DNA of 64,000 bases from Kocuria dechangensis (GTDB taxonomy: Bacteria > Actinomycetota > Actinomycetes > Actinomycetales > Micrococcaceae). Shown piece by piece: positions 59,930 through 64,000 of the stretch (positions are counted from its first letter, which is position 1; every line of letters begins with the position of its first letter). The notes beneath the pieces were generated by a model. It had not been told where the DNA came from and did not search any database. It saw only the letters and a program-made list of their open reading frames with translations. The stretch covers positions 100,287 to 164,286 of the forward strand of contig NZ_BMEQ01000008.1 of assembly GCF_014636775.1 (NCBI RefSeq). Reading direction: 5' to 3'. Both the position numbers and the translations under genes were made by a program.

Positions 59930-61376
59930 ACAGATCGCCAGCGGCAACGACACTGTCATCGCCGACATCCTGGAGAAGAACCCGGAGCTCGAGGGCATCG
60001 GCACGTACGAGTACGGCTGGGCCGACTCGGACACCGCGGGCGCCACCGCGCGCCGCGGCATCAACGAGGACGTCGTCAAGGACATCTCGGCCAAGAAGAG
60101 CGAGCCGGAGTGGATGACCAAGCTGCGCCTGAAGGCCCTGAAGTTCTTCGAGCGCAAGCCCATGCCCACCTGGGGCGCGGATCTCTCCGGCATCGACTTC
60201 GACAACATCAAGTACTTCGTGCGCTCCACCGAGAAGCAGGCCCAGACCTGGGAGGACCTGCCGGAGGACATCCGCAACACGTACGAGAAGCTCGGCATCC
60301 CCGAGGCCGAGCGCGGCCGCCTGGTCTCCGGCGTCGCCGCCCAGTACGAGTCCGAGGTCGTCTACCACCAGATCCGCGAGGACCTCGAGGCGCAGGGCGT
60401 CATCTTCATGGACACCGACACCGCGCTCAAGGAGCACCCGGAGTTCTTCGAGGAGTACTTCGGCACGGTCATCCCGGTGGGCGACAACAAGTTCGCCGCG
60501 CTGAACACCGCCGCGTGGTCCGGCGGCTCCTTCGTCTACGTCCCCAAGGGCGTGCACGTCGAGATCCCGCTGCAGGCCTACTTCCGCATCAACACGGAGA
60601 ACATGGGCCAGTTCGAGCGGACGCTGATCATCGCGGACGAGGGCTCCTACGTCCACTACATCGAGGGCTGCACCGCGCCGATCTACAAGACCGACTCGCT
60701 GCACTCCGCCGTCGTGGAGATCATCGTCAAGAAGAACGCCCGCGTGCGGTACACGACCATCCAGAACTGGTCGAACAACGTCTACAACCTCGTGACCAAG
60801 CGCGCCATCGCCCACGAGGGCGCCACCATGGAGTGGATCGACGGCAACATCGGCTCGAAGGTCACGCAGAAGTACCCGGCGGTCTACATGACCGGCGAGC
60901 ACGCCCGCGGCGAGACCCTCTCCATCGCGTTCGCCGGTGAGGGCCAGCACCAGGACACCGGCTCCAAGATGGTGCACATCGCCCCGAACACGTCCTCGTC
61001 GATCGTGTCCAAGTCCGTGGCCCGCAACGGCGGCCGCGCGGCCTACCGCGGCCTGGTCCAGGTCCGCGAGGGCGCGCACGGCTCGAAGTCCAACGTGGTC
61101 TGCGACGCCCTGCTGGTGGACACGATCTCCCGCTCGGACACCTACCCGTACGTCGACATCCGCGAGGACGACGTCACCATGGGCCACGAGGCGACCGTCT
61201 CCCGCGTCTCCGAGGAGCAGCTGTTCTACCTGATGCAGCGTGGCATGGCCGAGGACGAGGCCATGGCGATGATCGTGCGCGGCTTCGTGGAGCCGATCGC
61301 CCGCGAGCTGCCCATGGAGTACGCACTGGAACTGAACCGCCTCATCGAACTGCAGATGGAAGGATCCGTTGGCTGA
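59922..61376 (+). CDS. sufB: Fe-S cluster assembly scaffold SufB
   Basis: SufB is the scaffold subunit of the SufBC2D complex. The 484-residue beta-helix protein has the N-terminal [38 protein letters not shown] near residue 200, [11 protein letters not shown] near 245 (with its conserved Cys) and [17 protein letters not shown] near 370. No intein is present; actinobacterial SufB sometimes carries one. It starts within the end of sufR and overlaps sufD by 8 nt. Confidence 0.98.
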   Translation: MTEQIASGNDTVIADILEKNPELEGIGTYEYGWADSDTAGATARRGINEDVVKDISAKKSEPEWMTKLRLKALKFFERKPMPTWGADLSGIDFDNIKYFVRSTEKQAQTWEDLPEDIRNTYEKLGIPEAERGRLVSGVAAQYESEVVYHQIREDLEAQGVIFMDTDTALKEHPEFFEEYFGTVIPVGDNKFAALNTAAWSGGSFVYVPKGVHVEIPLQAYFRINTENMGQFERTLIIADEGSYVHYIEGCTAPIYKTDSLHSAVVEIIVKKNARVRYTTIQNWSNNVYNLVTKRAIAHEGATMEWIDGNIGSKVTQKYPAVYMTGEHARGETLSIAFAGEGQHQDTGSKMVHIAPNTSSSIVSKSVARNGGRAAYRGLVQVREGAHGSKSNVVCDALLVDTISRSDTYPYVDIREDDVTMGHEATVSRVSEEQLFYLMQRGMAEDEAMAMIVRGFVEPIARELPMEYALELNRLIELQMEGSVG

Positions 61377-62727
61377 CATGCCCAAGCTGAACGAAACGAT
61401 TCGCAACGCCGCGGAGGCCGCGGCCTCCGCCGCCACGGCGGTGGCCGAGAAGGCCGCCGAGAAGGCCAAGGACGTCCACGACGCCGTGGCCGACAAGGTC
61501 GACGGCGTCCCCGTCGGCGACCGGCGGGTCGCCATCCCGGGCATGGACCAGGAGGGCGAGAAGCTCGCCGCCGACCACGACCGGACCGGCTCCGGCCAGA
61601 CGCCGCGGGAGGCCCCCGCGGCCTCCCGCGCCGAGCGGTTCGCCTCCTACGACGTCGCGGACTTCGCGCCCCTGACGGGCAAGGAGGAGGACTTCCGGTT
61701 CACCCCGCTCAAGCGCCTGAAGGGCCTGCACGCCGACGAGCTGACCGGGCCGGCGCCCGTCGTCGTCGTGGACGGCCCGGAGGCCGTGCGCGTGGAGACC
61801 GTCGGGCGCGACGACGCCCGCATCGGCGCCGCCGGCAAGCCCGAGGACCGGGTCGCCGCCAACGCGTGGAGCTCCTTCGGCGAGGCCACCGTGCTCACCG
61901 TCCCGAAGGAGGTCGAGCTCGACGCCCCCGTCCTCGTGGACATCCACGGCACGGACGGCACCCCGGCCGCCCAGCACCTCGTGGTCGACGCCGAGCCCTT
62001 CTCGAAGGCCCTCGTCGTGCTGCGCCACCACGGCACCGCCGTGGTCTCGCAGAACGTCGAGTTCCGGGTGGGGGACTCCGCGAACCTCACCGTCGTGACC
62101 CTCCAGGAGTGGGACGACGACGCCGTGCACGCCTCCGCCCAGCAGGCCCGCCTCGGCCGCTCGGCCTCGTTCAAGCACGTGCTCGTCTCCCTCGGCGGCA
62201 ACCTCGTGCGCGTCGCCCCGTCCACCCGCTTCGACGCCCCCGGCGGCTCTGTGGAGATGTACGGGCTGACCTTCGTGGACGCCGGCCAGCACCTGGAGTC
62301 CCGGCTGTTCGTGGACCACGCGCAGCCCCACTGCACCTCGCGCGTCACCTACAAGTCCGCGCTGCAGGGCGAGAACGCGCACGGCGTGTGGGTCGGCGAC
62401 GTCCTCATCCGCTCCACCGCGGAGGGCACCGACACCTACGAGCTCAACCGGAACCTGATCCTCAACGACGGCCCGCGCATGGACTCGGTGCCGAACCTGG
62501 AGATCGAGACCGGCCTCATCGCCGGCGCCGGCCACGCCTCCACGACCGGCCAGCTGGACGACGAGCACCTGTACTACCTCATGTCCCGGGGCATCCCCGA
62601 GGACGAGGCGCGCCGGCTCGTGGTCCGCGGCTTCCTCTTCGAGATCCTGCAGCAGATCGGCGTCGAGGACATCGAGGCCCGCCTGCGGCAGGCCGTCGAG
62701 GACGAGCTCACCTCCGCGAACCACTGA
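61369..62727 (+). CDS. sufD: Fe-S cluster assembly protein SufD with an extended N-terminus
   Basis: SufD pairs with SufB. The 452-residue protein has the SufD core from about residue 85 ([13 protein letters not shown]) through [26 protein letters not shown] near 230, [20 protein letters not shown] near 300 and the C-terminal [20 protein letters not shown]. The first 45 residues are an Ala/Lys/Glu-rich helix ([22 protein letters not shown]) not usual in SufD. The TTG start at 61369 has AAGGA 5 nt upstream and overlaps sufB; an ATG at 61378 is an alternative that would leave the extension nearly intact. Confidence 0.93.
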   Translation: MADMPKLNETIRNAAEAAASAATAVAEKAAEKAKDVHDAVADKVDGVPVGDRRVAIPGMDQEGEKLAADHDRTGSGQTPREAPAASRAERFASYDVADFAPLTGKEEDFRFTPLKRLKGLHADELTGPAPVVVVDGPEAVRVETVGRDDARIGAAGKPEDRVAANAWSSFGEATVLTVPKEVELDAPVLVDIHGTDGTPAAQHLVVDAEPFSKALVVLRHHGTAVVSQNVEFRVGDSANLTVVTLQEWDDDAVHASAQQARLGRSASFKHVLVSLGGNLVRVAPSTRFDAPGGSVEMYGLTFVDAGQHLESRLFVDHAQPHCTSRVTYKSALQGENAHGVWVGDVLIRSTAEGTDTYELNRNLILNDGPRMDSVPNLEIETGLIAGAGHASTTGQLDDEHLYYLMSRGIPEDEARRLVVRGFLFEILQQIGVEDIEARLRQAVEDELTSANH

Positions 62728-62790
62728 TCCGCCCAGCACTTCCCGAGCACAGATTTTTCACAGACTTTTTCGACCACAGGAGAACCATCC

Positions 62791-63552
62791 ATGGCAACTC
62801 TCGAGATCAAGGACCTGCACGCGTCCGTCGTGCTCGACGACGAGACCACCAAGCCGATCCTCAAGGGCGTCAACCTGACCATCAACTCCGGTGAGGTCCA
62901 CGCCATCATGGGCCCCAACGGCTCCGGCAAGTCCACCCTGGCGTCCACCATCGCCGGGCACCCCAAGTACGTCGTCGACTCCGGCGAGGTCCTCCTGGAC
63001 GGCCAGAACGTCCTGGAGATGTCCGTGGACGAGCGCGCCCGCGCCGGCCTCTTCCTGGCCATGCAGTACCCGGTGGAGATCCCCGGCGTGACGACCTCCA
63101 ACTTCCTGCGCACCGCCAAGACCGCGATCGACGGCGAGGCGCCCTCCCTGCGCACCTGGACCAAGGACGTCAAGGCGGCCATGGAGCAGCTGAAGATCAG
63201 CCCGGACATGATCCAGCGCAATGTCAACGAGGGCTTCTCCGGCGGCGAGAAGAAGCGGCACGAGATCCTCCAGCTCGAGCTGCTCAAGCCGAAGATCGCG
63301 CTGCTCGACGAGACCGACTCCGGCCTCGACGTGGACGCCCTGAAGGTCGTCTCCGAGGGCGTCAACCGCGCCCTGGAGAACAACGACATGGGCGTCATGC
63401 TCATCACCCACTACACCCGCATCCTGCGCTACATCAAGCCGCAGTTCGTGCACGTGTTCGCCGACGGCCGCGTCGTCGACGAGGGCGGGCCCGAGCTCGC
63501 CGACCGGCTCGAGAACGAGGGCTACGACCGCTACCTGGCCCAGGCCAAGTAG
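62791..63552 (+). CDS. sufC: Fe-S cluster assembly ATPase SufC
   Basis: The 253-residue ABC-type ATPase drives cluster assembly on SufBD. It shows Walker A GPNGSGKST near residue 40, the signature FSGGEKKRHEILQ near 150, Walker B ALLDETDSGLDVDALK near 170 and LITHYTRIL near 207. It follows sufD by 63 bases, which hold a T-rich stretch (two TTTTT runs) and an AGGAG before the ATG. No Rieske-type gene is inserted between sufD and sufC, unlike in some relatives. Confidence 0.98.
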   Translation: MATLEIKDLHASVVLDDETTKPILKGVNLTINSGEVHAIMGPNGSGKSTLASTIAGHPKYVVDSGEVLLDGQNVLEMSVDERARAGLFLAMQYPVEIPGVTTSNFLRTAKTAIDGEAPSLRTWTKDVKAAMEQLKISPDMIQRNVNEGFSGGEKKRHEILQLELLKPKIALLDETDSGLDVDALKVVSEGVNRALENNDMGVMLITHYTRILRYIKPQFVHVFADGRVVDEGGPELADRLENEGYDRYLAQAK

Positions 63553-63587
63553 CCGACCCGTCCGCACCCTGCGAAAGGAGGCCAGCC

Positions 63588-63962
63588 ATGGCCGACACCC
63601 CCGCTGAGACGGCCGCTCCGGCCGAGCAGCCCGCCACCGAGGCCCCCGCGGGCCCGATCTCCAAGGAGGAGGTCGAGGAGGCGCTGAAGAACGTCATCGA
63701 CCCCGAGCTGGGCGTCAACATCGTGGACCTCGGTCTGCTCTACGGCTCCAAGTGGGCCGAGGACGGCGCCCTGATCCTCGACATGACCCTGACCACGGCG
63801 GCCTGCCCGCTGCAGGACGTCATCGAGGAGCAGGTCGAGCAGAACCTCGGTCCCATGGTCGACGAGTGGCGCGTGAACTGGGTCTGGATGCCGCCGTGGG
63901 GTCCCGAGCGGATCACCGAGGACGGCCGCGACCAGATGCGGGCCCTGGGCTTCAACATCTGA
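63588..63962 (+). CDS. DUF59/MIP18 family Fe-S assembly factor (SufT-like)
   Basis: The 124-residue protein has an Ala/Pro/Glu-rich N-terminus and then the MIP18 domain: VIDPELGVNIVDLGLLYG near residue 43, MTLTTAACPLQ near 65 (conserved Cys) and the C-terminal WVWMPPWGPERITEDGRDQMRALGF. Such proteins help mature or deliver Fe-S clusters. It has AAAGGAGG upstream and is the last complete gene in the window, 38 bases from the end. Whether sufS and sufU follow cannot be seen. Confidence 0.92.
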   Translation: MADTPAETAAPAEQPATEAPAGPISKEEVEEALKNVIDPELGVNIVDLGLLYGSKWAEDGALILDMTLTTAACPLQDVIEEQVEQNLGPMVDEWRVNWVWMPPWGPERITEDGRDQMRALGFNI

Positions 63963-64000
63963 TCGCCCCCTGAACGACGACGGCGGCCCGTCCACCTCCG

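Overview
This is a very GC-rich, gene-dense chromosomal segment of an actinobacterium. Several points support that: whiA lies next to yvcK and rapZ, the pentose-phosphate genes run pgl-opcA-zwf-pgi-tal-tkt opposite ctaB, there is a sufR-sufB-sufD-sufC-DUF59 operon, GTG and TTG starts are common, and terminators are long GC hairpins without U-tracts. The gene order fits Micrococcales, probably Micrococcaceae of the Kocuria type. That genus call is inference from gene order and protein style, not a search.

Layout. 0-6.6 kb is accessory metabolism: a DUF1206 membrane protein, a second glucose-6-phosphate dehydrogenase convergent with a short-type 6-phosphogluconate dehydrogenase, two tandem small membrane paralogues, a fructosamine-kinase-like protein and a Tat-exported metallo-beta-lactamase-fold protein. 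6.6-13.3 kb holds a Cys-rich metal-binding protein, an NmrA-like oxidoreductase, uvrB, and two terC paralogues, each behind its own manganese (yybP-ykoY) riboswitch. 13.3-28.3 kb is the least ordinary stretch and reads almost entirely leftward. It has a DUF3516 RNA helicase, a secreted trypsin-like protease, an ABC exporter pair with a small secreted protein of unknown family, a tightly overlapped operon of a HEAT-repeat/GT4 fusion, an MGT-type glycosyltransferase and a giant patatin-membrane protein, then a bile-acid-symporter-family transporter and a glyoxalase-II-like hydrolase. 28.5-32 kb carries a lysyl-oxidase-fold lipoprotein and a MarR-MFS drug-efflux pair.

32-45 kb is a rightward core block: uvrA, a HAD phosphatase, uvrC, rapZ, yvcK, whiA, gap, pgk, tpiA and secG. 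It links nucleotide excision repair, cell-wall/sporulation-type regulators and lower glycolysis. 45-53.5 kb is the leftward pentose-phosphate operon, tkt-tal-pgi and zwf-opcA-pgl. 53.8-58.9 kb has haem A synthesis (ctaB, ctaA), a DapA-family aldolase and an ABC exporter. 59-64 kb is the suf Fe-S assembly operon behind its repressor SufR.

Regulatory themes. Nine genes have a TANNNT box 6-7 nt before the start codon, the arrangement expected of leaderless mRNAs. Long inverted repeats sit in front of tkt, gap, sufR, the MarR gene and the unknown secreted-protein gene. The best candidates for something undescribed are the HEAT-GT4/GT1/patatin operon and the neighbouring secreted protein-ABC-protease locus. 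I saw no tRNA or rRNA genes, CRISPR array, insertion sequence or phage genes.
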